Assembly: GCA_033002965.1 (NCBI GenBank)
Contig: JAURVB010013546.1
Coordinates: forward strand, 46,016-110,015
Direction: 5' to 3'
Origin: Piper betle
Taxonomy: Eukaryota; Streptophyta; Magnoliopsida; Piperales; Piperaceae
Length of the DNA stretch: 64,000 nucleotides
Made by a program: the position numbers and the translations under genes. Every line of letters starts with the position of its first letter. Position 1 is the first letter of the stretch. Positions 25,633 through 40,310 of this stretch are shown here, one piece after another. The notes under the pieces are model-generated. The model did no database searches, had not been told where the DNA came from, and saw only the letters and a list, made by a program, of their open reading frames with translations.

Positions 25633-28600
25633 AGAAGCTACTGGTCAAAGCTCCCAATTTCTCTCTTTCTTTCTTTTTTATAATTCTTTTTCATGTTTGA
25701 AAATTGGAAATTGATACTGTTATTTCGCCCCGGCCCTCTTGAGTCAACCAAGCAATTATTTTTATTGAGATATATGCAGAGATATTTGTTTAATTTGAAG
25801 CCCCGACTAATTTAAAAATTCAACTTTTAAACGCACATTATATATCTTGAGATATTTTTCCTCCCACCCAATTAAAAACTTATTACTATGAATAACAAAA
25901 GCGCATAAAAGGGCCCATCTTATCAAATCCTAATGAAATTTGTAAGTTTCAATCTTACTTGATGCAAAACGTTTGATGTTTGATGCTTAATAGCATTTTC
26001 TTCATTTGCACACCAGCATTGAATAAGAAAGCGAGCACCGGACGTTGATCAACTACTTAATTTATTGATTATCATATACGTAAATCTTCCTGTAGTTTTC
26101 TAAAAATCAAGCTTATAAAAATAACAAAAATACTTAACACTTGAGTTCGCATGGCATGCAACCAATTGGAAAGCTAGCCCTATCATAATCTCTCTTTCCC
26201 TCTGTTGAAGTTTGATACGTATGACAAAGAAAAAGCAAACATTTATAGCCAATGGAAACTCGTTCATCCTGCTCATATATATAGAATATCAATATTGTAA
26301 GTAAAACAAATATGTTATGGCTAGGCTCATCCCTAGTTAATACTAGAGATAATACATTTATTCTCGTCAATACCCACATATTTTAAATCCAAATCCGAAT
26401 AAAAGCCGAGAGTTACTGTCACAATGACATTTTGACTGTATTAACTTCCCCCCTCATATGCTTGAATAAATTAGTGGAAGAAGAACTGGAAGCATACATA
26501 TGCTAAAATCAATAAGTCTATACCTTCCTTCTCATAATAATTTAAATAATACATTAAATACTTTGAGAAGTATAACTATTTATAGTGGATTATTATTATT
26601 ATTTTTTATAATGCTTGCCTGTGCATTATAAACCCATATCCCATCGCCTTGTAACATTCTATAGCATTCTACCCCAACCCATATCCCATATCATAGCCTT
26701 ACAACAGTCCGAGGTAAAGCCTATAAGTTTATCAGAGCCTGCTTGGCCCGTCCTTATTTATTCACCTACAATATTTTAAGAACTTTTACTTACAAGTTAC
26801 AATGGCAAAAAGTATTATAAATGTGTTCAAATAAATAAATGGTTTATTTTGGTAATAATTTGAGCTCTAATTTTTTATAAAAGGAAAAGGAACGATAACT
26901 TGAGCTCCTAGGTAAAAGTAATAAAATTCAGAGTCAGATACACAAAAGTTACAGTATTAGCAGAACTGCCAAGTTTCTGTGTTGTTGGTAAGATAAGAAC
27001 ATTTGAAAACTAGGTTAGTTATCTGGGACATGAAGAACATAACTTGTAACGATGGCAAAAGGGCATTCACATTTGGTTTGTTTGTGAAGAAAACTTTATA
27101 GATCTGTATATATAATGATATTCTAGCAGATGCAGTTGAAGATAATTTCAATGCTACGAAATGCTTGGAATTGCATGACAAGGTAGGTTGGTCTTTTGAT
27201 GTCCGAGCAAGCAACAAAAATATCATCAATTCCGAGGTACGTAGAATATATTAACTGTTTTTTGTATATATATATATATTGCCATTTTAAAATAATTATT
27301 TTTTGTTATATTTAATAATTAATTATGTTTGGAATGGGCTTAATCAAAATGGTACTACTAAGTGAGTCTAAATATACATATTTTTTGAAGAACCAAAATC
27401 TATAATTAGTTGATAACTCTGGTCAACCTTTATAAGAAGCCTTAGCTGTGCGACCGGATCATGCAATCATAAATCCGATCGCAAATCTTATTAGCGATTG
27501 CATTTATGGTCTTTAGGGACCAAATTTTCGGTCATTGAAGACTTATTTTTCACTCATGATCTTATTTAAGTTATTTATATTAATTTTTCAATTTAAATAA
27601 TAAAAGGATACATGAAATTATTAATTTTTTTATACTTAAAATTGATAAATATATGATTTATGTTATTTTAAATTAATTAATTATTTTATTAAACTAAAAA
27701 TAATAATATATTTTGATGACTTCGTTAAACTACTTGACCAAGAAAGACTAACAGAGTCAATGACAAAATTTGTCAATATTGATTCATTCATGGAATTTGA
27801 CTCAAAAATGTATAAAATGGAATTGACTCAAAAAGCTTTTGAAAAAAAAATATTTTAAAGCTATGATTTAATTTAAGGCTCATTATGATTAGCATGAAAG
27901 ATATGTAAATGATATGAAAATTTTTACTGGTCAACTTATTAAAATTAATATATATAAAATATATTCTTTAAAATATTAAGACATTCATAATATATTTTGT
28001 ATTCAAATTAATTATAATTACTTCTTATAAATAACCCATGTGCACTCCAACGAGGGAAAATATTTCCATCCTTTCTCTTATCTATTGAAATAAGAAAAAA
28101 TGAAATTTTTTTTATTCATTAGAGAGTATATAAGTGGGCCACATAAAATAATTATGATTGTTTTGTACTTTTTTGTACTTAATTTGTATACAAAATAATT
28201 AATTAATAATATTTTTTATAAAAAAATATATTAAATATAGTTAATTTTGGTAAAATGGCTATTTCAAAAATTTATACATGCGTCCACTGTTTGGTTAAAT
28301 AACTAGCTATATAACCACCACCATGTATTCATGAACCATGAGATCATTACGTATTGGAAAAAAATTATAAGTAGCAACGTAAGTAAATATGTACTCTTCT
28401 CACAAGTGAAGCCATGGATTGTTAAATAACAAGAACGTATAAATAACGAAGGTAATTTTATTTATTTTGAGAAAATACAGTCATACTTGATGTAAATTAA
28501 TGGTTGTATTCATTTTGAGCTAATACTCTTATACCAGCCTAAGTTGGCACTAAGCAATCTGTATAACATTAGATTAGCTCGAAACTACTTAGCTGGGCTT

Positions 28601-30683
28601 CTTTTCCCATGCGGTTCTAAACTGAGGGATTTCCTAAGTTGGGCCTTGAACTTAGTTGATAATATTGATACTCGAGATGAGCAATCCAGTACTCCATTGG
28701 ACTACATCAAGATCAAAGCCGGACGAGCTTCAATAATGTGCATGGACGAGCTTCAATAATTTGTCAATGTATTCCCTTAAATAAACAAAACAAGCAGCAA
28801 CGCAGTGCAATATTGTCTCTCGAACCTCCAACACACTAATCAAAAAGAGCAGGAATTTCCTTCCAAAGCAAAGGCTACAAACCCCCATCAATCACACACA
28901 TATGTCCGTCTTGTACCCAGTATGGACAAATGGTACTATGCGTTGGAAATGTAAAAACACAACAGAATCATTTCATATGATACTTGCACTTACGTACTCT
29001 TGAAGGTTCTACATAAACCTTCTTCCTTGCAGCAAGTGTGGAGACCAGAGAGAGACAGCAACATTGAGCAGAGAAGACGTATTTATGAGTTAGATATAGA
29101 TCTCCGAGTAGGCCGATATATGTCGCGTGAACACGTAAAAAAATGTATATAATATAATGTAATAAAATAAGAAGGTGGGCTTGCCTCTCGTGGGCTTTTA
29201 CAGACATAACACAGATTGAATGGCCCGTAGATTGGCTGGATTTTCTATCGAGGTCTGTCTCGATAGTGAGAAAATAAAAAAAGTATATGCAAGAAAAAAT
29301 TAATTAATTTTCTTACCATTTTTCTTTGTGTTTTTGGTTAGCATCATTCTCATTTTCTCCCATTTTTTTTATTTTTGTTAAAAGATGATCGTGAAGAGGT
29401 TTTCTATCGCGATCGAAAATAGATTTTATTTCTCGCATTTTCTTACAAATCAAACAATAAAAAATGTTAAAAAAAGAATACTTCGTTCTCTTTTGTTTCT
29501 TTCTTGTTTTGATAATCCAAGCAGACTTTCATGTGAAAGTGGATCAATATGATTAGTCATTTTAGAAAGACTACATGGTCCCCACTTGCAAGAAATGCAC
29601 CCATATTTTAAATAACAAACAAAACCATTAATAAATAATTGGTCAGATATCATCAATCTTCAAAATATGTGCTGCGAACACATGTCGCATGTTGATCTAA
29701 ATGATATATAAAAATGTCTTAACTCACGTATCTACAACTTATCTAACAATTAATAAGTTTTATATATTTGAGTTAGACATTTTTCATGAAGTAATATCGT
29801 GACTAAAACCGAATCCTGGACGATTCAAATTGCATTATCATGAGAAAACGATACTAGTTAGTAATCTTGGACATTTGTTGAATTTAGAGTTGTGATATGA
29901 ATGCATCCGCAGGCTTTGCAAGTTCTAGGAACCATCTCACATCCCCTTGATGATATCGACCTCATTCATTCAATTCCCCTACAACTGAGAATGAGCACCA
30001 CACAGCACAGTCCAATCTGATCTTCGGTTGCCATTTGCTACACTTTGAACGAAACAAAGCTTGTACCAGCAAATCAACGTTTCCACCTCTTGTATTGTGA
30101 CCATGGTACAACCCAAATCAGACTATTTATGTGTGTGGTTCACCCTTTTGTGTGACGTCCTCAGTTTTACTTGCCACATGGTAAGTGTGCATTAATTCAT
30201 GCGTTGAACAAGTAACGACCTTGTTGTAGTACTTGGCACGGCCGGGAGATTAAGATAGCGATGAAGCAAACCGTCTTGGGTCATTTCATGTTCATGTTCC
30301 CCCGTACTAGCTCACAGGCACCATATTGGTTGCACGAACAGTGTGACATTTTGTGCATCTTATCCGCTTCAAAATTACATGATAAATGGATGACAACCCA
30401 AATAGAGCAAGGAAGCCATGAAGACTTTCATCTACATTCATGAACACTTCAAGGACTATAATTCTTGTAGTTGAGACGATCATCATACGCAAGAACATAC
30501 AAAAGATGTATATATTTAGCTACCGACTCATGATCCTTTTGTATACAACAAAATCCAGGATCCATGATCAAGTTTGAGAACTCACAAAACACACAATTAC
30601 AAGCTGGTTATGTCACAAGCATTGGCAGCTAATTATATATTATAAGCTTGACCACTTGCTAATTCTAGTTTGTCAAATATTTC
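25633..30683. other. Five-kilobase gene-free spacer
   Basis: No supported coding exon. The sequence is AT-rich, with long A/T stretches at 27240-28260. Short inverted motifs (for example ctatcgag/ctcgatag at about 29244-29265) hint at MITE debris, but no complete pair of ends with target duplication was found. Confidence 0.45.
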
Positions 30684-31274
30684 TCAGCACAAGACATCCT
30701 TAAGAAGCTTGTACCTCCTGCCAGCCGGCCGTGGCGAGGGAGTGCTCTTGACTGTACTGATCTTCCGTCCTCTATCACTGCTCTCCACCCTCTCCTTGTG
30801 CTTGCTGATCTTGTTATCCTCACTTGGGTCCTCAGATCGGCCACCGATCTCCTTCCTCTCCGTCGCCGACATCTTCGAATGATCCCCCTTTTCTCCTCGC
30901 TCTGACACCAGTCACACAGCCCTTCCACTGCCGCCTTGCCGCAGTAGCTTGTACAATACCTATAATCAACAAATAAGATCGATCAAGTAAACCCATAAAA
31001 ATTATTTTTTTCCGACCGCTTGAGCTTTTAGAAGTTGTAGTAATTTATCGTATCAGAGTCAACCCACTTGTGGAGTTAGAATGATCAACCTTGGAAAGGA
31101 TTGGAGGGCTACCTGCTACAAGGGATCAAAATAAACTTATATATATATATAAAAGATTAACCAACCGATAACATACGAGTGTTGGAAGCGAGACTGGCAT
31201 CTCGAACACCGGAAGAGCCGGTCTTGGAAGCCAATGTCGCCGCACAAGCAACAAACTATAGGGAAATCCACCAT
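30684..31274 (-). pseudogene. PHD-like zinc-finger protein gene, two exons, with a frameshift
   Basis: Exon 1 is 31274-31177 and exon 2 is 30959-30684, with a GT-AG intron in correct phase. Exon 1 starts MVDFPIVCCLCGDIGFQDRL and continues FRCSRCQSRFQHS; exon 2 adds YCTSYC and GLCDWCQSEEK. The cysteine/histidine spacing is that of a small plant RING/FYVE/PHD-type family whose members end in RRYKLLKDV(M/L)C. That ending, RRYKLLKDVLC, is present but in the next frame. The frame breaks at the run AAAAGGGGG (about 30887-30895): six G's would join both parts into a 124-residue protein; five are present. As written, the protein continues as an arginine-rich nonsense tail to about 30665. It is either a recent pseudogene or an intact gene with a sequence error. 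Molecular function of the family is not known to me beyond likely histone or protein binding. Confidence 0.8.
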
Positions 31275-34200
31275 GGCCGGAGCTTCAAAAGAGGAGATGG
31301 GAAGCTAGGGAAGAAGAAGAAGAGAATGAAAAGAGGCCATGAGGATCGGTAGGCATATATGTATGGTCAGTACTGACTTAGCGAGGCCCCATATTATAAA
31401 TGTGTGTTACGTACTAGTATAAAATAATCAAGTTTGTACATTAAACAAGGAAAGACTAGAGATTCCGGTCTTTGTCGGCTTGTAAAGAGGACGGTGAACC
31501 TTAAAATTCTGACCATTTTATAAACATTCTCCTATACTTTATTTCTTGTCTCTTATTTTTCCTCCATATTTTTTACAGCGTGTACTGTGGAGAAAGATTT
31601 TCTTGCTCTGGAGGTGTGTTTTTCAGTAATGGGCACTTTGGTTTTGCGCCAAAGAAGTACTCAACACATATGTTTGTTTAATCTAGATTGCCATCAGAGT
31701 ACCATGACATTCTTATCCTATTGATCAAGATGTTGGTGGAGGATAAAGATAAGTACAGATACCTTGAAAATGAGAGGAAGGAAATGAGAGGAAGGGCGGT
31801 GCTTCGGTGCTTCGTGACAGTGGATTAGAACCCAAATATATAGGCTAGGTTACATTAGTCTGGATTAATTATATAACCATGTCTTTACTATGCTCGTGTG
31901 CAATTCATATTTTTCAATAAAAAAGTTAGTTGAACTCGGTTATAAACACTTCAGAGTTCAGACTCTAATAAGATCTAAACATCATAGGATGGGCCACTAC
32001 AAGAAAATAAGGCTTGATTTAAAATTAAACAGAAAAAGTAATAAATAATTTTTTGGCCTTATATACGCAAACTATAGCTCATATAAGTTATATAAGAGGC
32101 ATTTTTTATTTAGAGTAATTGATTAAGTCTCACTAATCAAAATCCGAATAAATAAATATAAAATGAAATAAAAAGGGTATTTATAAATTTTTAATTCAAT
32201 CTACTACTTTTACTTTTATTTTAATTGTCAAAATAATTGTAATAAAAATTAATTTTAAAATATTACTAAACTAGCAAAATTTTTAAAAATTTAAAAATAG
32301 GCCATATTGATGTAAAAAAATAAAATTTTATTAATATTCTACTTATGTACTTTATTTCATACATATAAAACCTTAATATGTATTGGTTCTAGTGAACAGG
32401 CGTCTCATTGGAACTTTGCTAAGTCTATCTACTTTGGTTACAAATGCTTTAAAGTTTACACTAAGATCACAGAATGTAAAAATTAAATCAAGCTGGCTTG
32501 AATATTCCTATATTAGCTCAAGTTAATGCACTACAAAAAATAGGGGAGAGACGTCGGTTTGGTTTCGAACCAAATTTCAAAATTACCCTTCGGCAAATGA
32601 ATTGAGGCACTAACTCGAATTGAATAACAAGTCTAAGCTGAACCGAAATGGATCAAATATTTTGGTCAGTTCGGTTCAGTTTGTATGAAAACCGAAATTA
32701 TTAAAATAATATTAATTTAATTATTACTTTTATAATAAATAAATTATAATACAATTTAAATGTCATTATCATATTCAAAAATATTCTATACGTGAATAGT
32801 ATATTAAACATATAAAAAATTACAAAAAAATAAAAAAATTAATAATTACTCACACAAAATGTAAACATTAAGTTTTCTTTTCGGTTTTTGGGATTCTTTC
32901 GGTTAGGTTCAATTCTAAACCGAAATTTCCCACACTTAAAAATTACCAAAAGTCTAAATCAAGCCAAGTTCATTTCAGTTGGTTAGTGTGGTTGGCCTTA
33001 ACAAAATAATATCATTTTTGCCCAGAATAAGTCGTTAAATATATTTAAGGTTGGCGCATGATATATTATCATGGGGCAAAATAAAGTCCACATTATAATT
33101 TTAAACATTGTAGAGAAATGTCTCAAATATTGTATGTATATTTAGGATACTATAGTCAACCGATTATATTACCATGGGCATATAATATAGCTTGGAGATG
33201 TTCCTCCACAAAATTTAAGATTATTTCGTAGGTTATACGTTTCCAATGGGTTGGGTATAATGACCATAATTCTAATATGCATAAACCTTATTAGGGTCAT
33301 TACATATACCGTCATCCTAGCGTGGATGCATAATATATTTAACATATAATTCAAAAATTATAAAATACATCAAAATATGAACAAATAGAATAATTATATT
33401 ATATTCCGATCGATTCAATAGTCTAGGCTAACTATACAAAAAAAAATTATATGCTAAAAATAAAGAATTAACTTGACTACATTACACTAAAAAGAATGAA
33501 AAATAAACTAATGAATATTGGTAATCAGATCAAATATTACATTACTTCAACGAAACAATGATCAAATCCAACAAAAATGCATACCCAAATCTAGACAACC
33601 ACAAAATCCTAAAATAAGAAAATAGTAATCAACAAAACAAGTCATCACACGAAATTTGGAAAGTGAGCAAAAGCCAGACCTCGTGAAATAAGGAGATAAT
33701 CTAAAACCCACAATTTCAGAAGAAATCAAAGCAAAGTAGCATTGCGGTGCCAGGACGGGGTTCTAAGGGGTTTGATATTTTTCCTCAACTATGAGGCAAC
33801 GAAAGTTAGTCGCGGTGTTTCGACGACTTGCACGGTGTGGTATTTTTGTAAAAAGAATTAGTAAGGGCGATGATAATTTGATGGAAGTCTAATGGTAAAT
33901 TAAAACTTTATTCACATTATTTCCATCTCGTGTATTTTGTTGATGGAATCTCCTTAGAAATATTACAGAAAATTTATCCGCTGGAAAAATTTTGATGGTG
34001 ATGACATGTTTTCTAGCAGTGATTTTATAGGTTAGTGAAATATTTTTTTATAGTGATATAAAATATTACCGTAGAAGTAGAAGGATGATTGGACTCTTCG
34101 CTGAAAAAACAATGAAGTGTTTTTAACGGATGGCTAAAATTGTTTTTACCTGGGAAAAGAATTTTTTCCCGTACTAATTGATATTAAACAATCTCTTATA

Positions 34201-35720
34201 AAAAAGCCGACAAACTCAATCACTAGCACTACATGGACATGACGTCGTTCAAATATTATAGTTGATGGGAGTAAAACTTGATCGTAAACACTTCAATGAA
34301 CCGGGGACGCTGGTAGATAGACCTTACCATTCGAAGCTAGATTTTCCAAATTTCAAAGCTTTTACCTCCTGGGCGTGGGCTTCGTCGTGATTGAGAATGG
34401 GGCAAGATTCAGAGCCCGCGACTCCAGAGTCGTTTATAGAAAGAGGGCAGAAATGGTCACTTCTTCCTCATTTTGCCCACCCACGAGTCTCATTCACTGG
34501 TTAATTTGATTTGGACATTAAAACAGATAGTCTCATCATCTTGGGATTAAACTTGTATTTGCCCATCAATAAGGGTATAGATGATTAAGGAGATTGTTGT
34601 CTTGGTCTCTTGGTATTTCATTTGTGGTTGAGGCAGAAGGTGGTTGGGGGCTTCAGGAATTCAGTGCTAAGACCTTGAATGTTAAAACAAGGTGTGCTCC
34701 TTCAAAAGATTGACTTGAGGACTTTAGTTGCAAAAGGTAAAAGCTGTTGATAGATGTGGCACAAAACTAATTAGTCCCACATTGAGGTGAGCTTGGACTA
34801 ATAACATAATGGCATCAACCATAGCCATGATATGGTTGAGATTCATATTGTCCAGTTTTACACAATTTCAACCATCAAAATCATTAATCATGTATTATTG
34901 AAATGGAGAAGAACAAGACATGACAAGCTAGCCCCAAAAAATGTAACCAATTATTTAGCAAATAAATTAGAAAAAGGGACAAGACATGGGTTTCACAATA
35001 TCCTCTCACAAATCACAAATCTTAAGGTTGCTCCTTTGTGATTATTAGGGTTGTTTTCGGCTTGATTAAGGTTAATTTTACCTTTGTGATTGTCATGGTT
35101 TTTTTGAGCTTGATTAAGTTTGATTTGGCTTGATTTTCGAATTGATGTAGAATCGATTCAAATATCACTCAAACCGAAAGAGAACTAGGCTTGTATCCGT
35201 TTACCTCAAACTCAAAGCATAACATTTTTCATAAAAAAAGTTTAAGTGTTCGTGCTTAAAATAATATTTTAGTATAAAATATAGATGACTATAAAATAAA
35301 TTGGCTTGAACTAAACTCAGATTCAAATCATTTATTAAAGACTTTAGAGTGCCAACAAATTTGATTCCATTTCAAAAACATAAGTGTTAGAAACGAGAAA
35401 TTAGTTTATTCTCAATTTTGTAGGGAAGCACCCTAATTGTTTTGGCGTAAAACTTTTAGGACTTTAAGATAAATTTAGTTTTAAAGAGAACTAAATTTAA
35501 TTTCATCACTTATTTTATTTTTCTAATTCCGTCAATGCTTCTCCGTTGCGGGTAAAAGGGGAGATTGGCATCTGGAAGGATATCTGGCTATTTGAAAGAA
35601 AATTGAAACTTGAAAACTGCCCCTTACTTAACAGCATTCACCATTAGCGAGTGTCTCTCATTACGAAATGTTATAAACTCTGTTTTTCCTTCTTCTTTTT
35701 GCTAGACACAATGTGCTCAT
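31275..35720. other. Gene-free spacer with transposon debris
   Basis: No supported exon. At 31995 cactacaagaaaataagg and at 32530 cactacaaaaaatag resemble CACTA-type termini, and tgttttctagcagtg at about 34008 resembles an opposite end, but no matching target duplication was found. A block rich in ttcggtt/aaccgaa words (32560-32940) looks like non-autonomous transposon sequence. The final bases are the PSRP1 3' flank. Confidence 0.45.
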
Positions 35721-37934
35721 CTACTCAGCTGCACATGCTTTGTTTTGCACATCTACTGTGACGGGTTCAACCTTCTCTACCTCACCATTGTTCTTTGGTA
35801 TTATTAGCCCATACCCTCCATCTTTTCTCTTGTAGAGTATGTTGATTTCACCTGCGTGGAAATCAAAATTCTCTGTGAGCAAGAGTTTGATTGGTTTTTA
35901 CAGCATACAAAAGAGAGAAAAAAATTGAAGAACACTCTTACCTGTTTCATCATTCCTAAATCCATAGAAATCATGATCAAGATTCTCTATCTGCTCTAAT
36001 GCTTCCGCAACAGTCAATGGTGGCATTTCAAAGTATTTCGTTCGAACAATCTAAACAAATTGCAAAAAGCCACCGATCATTACCAGGAAGATTCAAATCG
36101 TTGAATCATATGTTATAATGTTAGGTTCACCTAATGAAAAGAACTTGCTAGGATATGCTATGTTGAATGGAAAATTCATTACTTTGAACTGACCAAACAT
36201 GATGCAGAGAAAAGCTATGAGTAAAAAAGAGCAACCAAAATAAGGATTGGACAGGATATGAGAAGATGCATATGATTCAATATGATGTTTATTATTGGAT
36301 ATGCATGCCTATGATTCAATATTTTCGTCAAAGGTCACATGACTCTTTCATGACAAGCACCTCAAATGAAATAAACAAACATGATAAATACGAGGTTTAC
36401 TCCATTCCAAACTTAATTTACAGCAAAACTTAGATGCCACAAAAGTTACCAGCTACTTAGAATTAATCAATCTGATTCCTTCAAAAACAACATTAGTTCA
36501 AGTAAAGATACCAGCAATTTAGCACACATTTTAAAAACTTCGCTAATTTGTTTTGTCTAAATGACCTCCCTATCTATGCCTAAAAACTCTTCTTCTGATA
36601 TGGTGAATTAGCAAGTCTAGATGTAAAAAATAATGCAGTTGTAGATAATAGTGTCCAAACTTCAAGCCAACCACACATCATAGAAACAAGGAAGCTCGAC
36701 AGTTCAAACATCCTTATTGAAAACTTCCATTTTTGCCAATGCAAGTTCTACTCTTTGCTGCATGTCAAACTTTAGATCATTTGACAATATATTCAATTCT
36801 TCACATATAACAATTTTGAGAAGAAGAAACAGTCTCAAAAGATAAGGGTACAGACCTCATCCACAATATCACCTCTGCCTTCATCAGAAACTGGCACTCC
36901 ATCATCCTCTTCCACTGCATTCTCTTCCTCCACAGCACCAGGCTCCCTCACCTTGAGCCTGTTGAAGCCTTTTATGTGCCTCCCTTTATCCGAAACCTTC
37001 TCCTTGATCTTCCTCAGCTTTCTCTGTATAATCGACGACACCATGTCGATGCTCCCGTATAGCGTATCAGCATCCTCCTCTGCTCGGACCACCCCATGCT
37101 TCTTTGTGAAAAGGGTCACCTAGAAAACGCAAGGTCCATCAATGTAGTAGTTTAGATGACGTCTTTTCATCACCTCGTAACATCTAAAATTACCATGGTT
37201 AAAGTTTAGATGGAAAGAAAGATCAACATCAATTAAAGTTTTATAGACAGTCATGCAAAGGTGTCTTAATTTTTTTATGGAAGGTTTTTTCCCGTTTATG
37301 ACATCCAATTGAGCTAAAAAGACCATTAATTCGCTGCAATAGATAACACATCTAATAAAAAGCATCAACATTCATCAAAAAGTCATGAATAGAAAGAAGG
37401 GAAGAGATGGGCACCTCACATCTTCGGAGCTTGGGGCCTTTGGTGCCAACCTCGCCACCTCTGACCGACAGACGAACATCAACCTCTCTCGCAAGGTGGC
37501 TGTGTTTCTGCACTGCCTTGCCGACTTTCTCTTTAACGTAGTCCTTCACTGCATCTGTGAGCTAAAACAACAGGTAAAGTAGCTCATGTAGAATCCATCA
37601 TCAGAGAACAAAAAATTCATCAAAATTGGCTACTACCCACGACGTGACATACATCGAGGTTCTTCCCTTGGACGATCAATCTGACAGACGAAAGCGGGCC
37701 ATCCCAGGCCATCCTAACAGCCAAAGCAGCTGGACTAATATTGTCGGCCAGTGCTCTTCTGGACTTGACATGCGGGGAGAGGACGAGGATGTGACACTGG
37801 TTGAGGAAATCAGAGCGAAGTGGGCTTCCAAGGAAGAAGGACGACGGCTTCATGAGACCTGATCTAGGAGCTTGCAAAGAAGAAGAAGAAGTAGAGCATG
37901 CAAAGGGAGGTGTTGGAGCTAGAGCAGCCGCCAT
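35721..37934 (-). CDS. PSRP1: Plastid ribosome-binding/hibernation factor PSRP1, chloroplastic, five exons
   Basis: Nuclear-encoded long-form hibernation-promoting factor that binds chloroplast 70S ribosomes and silences them. Exons (minus): 37934-37653, 37561-37415, 37119-36856, 36050-35942, 35851-35721; the phases join cleanly into 310 residues, close to the about 302 of the spinach protein. Residues 1 to about 74 are a Ser/Ala-rich transit peptide. The mature part starts near [20 protein letters not shown], then runs through [40 protein letters not shown] and [18 protein letters not shown] (the N-terminal HPF/RaiA fold). An acidic linker follows, then the C-terminal dimerisation domain [20 protein letters not shown] and [14 protein letters not shown]. 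All splice sites are GT-AG. No defect was found. An in-frame upstream ATG extends the frame, but MAAALAP is the typical transit-peptide start. Confidence 0.94.
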
Positions 37935-40207
37935 GCTTCCTACACTCAAAACAGCAATTAACTTGAAAATAACAATCAACCAAGCGGGACTTGAAGTTGG
38001 CTGCAAAAGTTAGAGTGGATGGGTAGAAGAGAGGCGGGAAGGTGTGGCAATGGCGGAGTAGAGAGATATTGGACGAAAAAATTTTGGCTCCTCCCCATGG
38101 AGACGCCAATGGGGACACCATCCATCCCCATCATTGATTCTCGGGAGGATCAAGCATATCTGGATATGGATTGTTATTGGATTAGGTGCCTCGCCCATCG
38201 CCCCTGCCCACTCCCCAAGCCTTCAAAGATGAGAAACGGAGAGCTATCATCAATCCATGGACCACACAACGTATGTACTTGCCTTGTGGGCACTGACAGT
38301 CTGGATAATGTACAATATAATTCATGTCTGGCGATGCACGATATTATATAAATTTTAATTATTTATTATTTTTTATCTACCAAATAATATAAATAAATTT
38401 AAATTAAATTATCATAAAATGAGCGTCAATTTAAAAGTAATAATATGCTAAAAAATCATTTAGGTAATAAGACCCTATTGAAACCATTCATTCGTTATTG
38501 GATACCTTTAATGGTAATTTAAAAATTTTATTAATAAATAGGTGCTATCAGCCATTTATATTCAGTTGTTCATTAGACCTTACATAGGTGCTACTAGCCA
38601 TCTATTTTTAGTTGTTTAGTGACCTTACAATTAATATTGACTATAAGACCTCACAATTAATTATTTTTATTGATTTGAAGTTAAAGGGCACATAGATTGA
38701 ATATGAAAAGAGCAAAATTTAACTTAATCTGCTCCCCCAAACATACCCCACCTGAAGAGTGATGCCCTGGGACACCCATATTGTACCTAGACGCTAAGTT
38801 TGATAGAATGTTCCTAGTGAACTTTCATTATTCACACTTACACAAAATTAGATAGACGTGGCTCAGGTTTTGTTAGATGTAAACAGAAGTTACAAGTATC
38901 CCATTATAAAGTAGTTAGATCTCAATGAAAGTAAAGAAATTATGCCATTATTGTAAACTTTATAATGGACAAATTGATTTAATTCCTAAATAATTTATCT
39001 TCACAAATCTATCAAATCATTCCGAGCTAGAGCTGAACCTGTTCTAAGAGGCTTTAGCTCAAAGAGCTCCTGGTTTAGAAGTTAGAACATAAGGCTTATG
39101 GACTCCACTCCCAGGGGGTTGAGACTTGAGAGTCTGTCCGACTATCCATAGACCATAGTAGAAATCTTGCCCAACTTCTCATTATTTGAAGAGGCGTCCT
39201 CGACCAACGATCGAGAACACCCCAGTCAATTTCTCCTACAATTCTTATAATTCCTTCCATCTCTTCCGCTGATTAGTCTCCCTGATTATATATGAAATGT
39301 CTCTCAAAAGATCTGGAAATATGGGGTTGCAGCTTATTAGAAGTATGTCTCATCATAATTTTTTAAAATGATTCGATAACCTTTTCATTTTTTTGCACCT
39401 ACTTCTCTGACGTCATTAATTGATTTTAGTAAAGATTTTCGGCCTTTAATCTGTACGATGAGATGTTATAAACTCTTTACGAGAATATAAGTTACTCTTG
39501 TGAGCACAAAGAGGGATTTTGAGACCGAATTTAATTTATATTGTTAAAATTGATTGATAATATAAATAATATATTATTATTAATTTATTGTAAATGAAAT
39601 TATACTTGTTAATAAATTTAAATTAAAAATATGATATGAATTTTTTCTATTCTTTATATTTTACGCTCATAAATCCTTAAATCAAATTTATATGATTAGC
39701 AATTGTATAATTTAATTAACGAACTTATAGAATTTTTTTAGACTGAATTACAAATCGTATAAAAATTATGGGCATACGATTATACGATTTACACTTAAAA
39801 AATTAATCTCACTGACCTATTAATATAAATTCACAATCCTAATTTATAGGTATAGTTAATATTTTCAGTTTCACTAACCCCCTTAGTGGGTTAGTGAAAA
39901 TTATGAGTTGGCCATTTCTTGTAGTTTGTTTTATATAAAGGAAAAGGATATGTTTCCGTGATGCTTTACTAATATTTCATAAAAATAGTCGAGAATAGTA
40001 TTGACTTTTTTAAAGAGCCATTTCCATAATTTGAAATCCCTAACATGATGTTATTCAAACCAACAATAATTAACATCCATAATGCCAGACCACTCATTTG
40101 ATAGACCACTGAATTTGAGTCCATTCAAAACAATATCTGTCTTACTAACGCAGGACACGCCTAAGCCCACCACGGCCAACCGTTGAGCACCGAAAACTTA
40201 TTTTTAT
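37935..40207. other. Spacer between PSRP1 and the clock gene's distal upstream region
   Basis: The first 200-300 bases are the PSRP1 promoter and 5' UTR. A short tandem duplication of about 50 bp (ggtgcta(t/c)(c/t)agccat) lies at about 38540-38625. The rest is AT-rich, without a supported exon. Confidence 0.45.
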
Positions 40208-40310
40208 CTACAAAATATCTCGCCCTCGTAGGAATGCCCTTTCAACACATTAATGGTGGGCCCGTCACAAAAAATCTGAATCAGAGGCCCCAAGCCCTCC
40301 ACATGGGCAA
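40208..40310 (+). promoter_or_regulatory. Distal copy of duplicated promoter-like segment (evening element plus CCA1-type site)
   Basis: This approximately 103-bp segment closely resembles 41667-41777. It carries the evening element AAAATATCT at 40212-40220 and a CCA1-binding-site-like AAAAATCT at 40270-40277, followed by the shared text cagaggcccc and ccctccacat. Its role at about 1.8-1.9 kb from the PRR start codon is inferred, not shown. Confidence 0.6.

Noticed and set aside
29240..29425. MITE candidate with ctatcgag-type inverted motifs
   Set aside because: Only short imperfect inverted matches and no target duplication could be found.
31995..34025. Possible CACTA transposon between cactacaagaaaa and a ttttctagcagtg-like end
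   Set aside because: The opposite end is imperfect and the 3-bp flanks (ggc versus att) do not match; no transposase.
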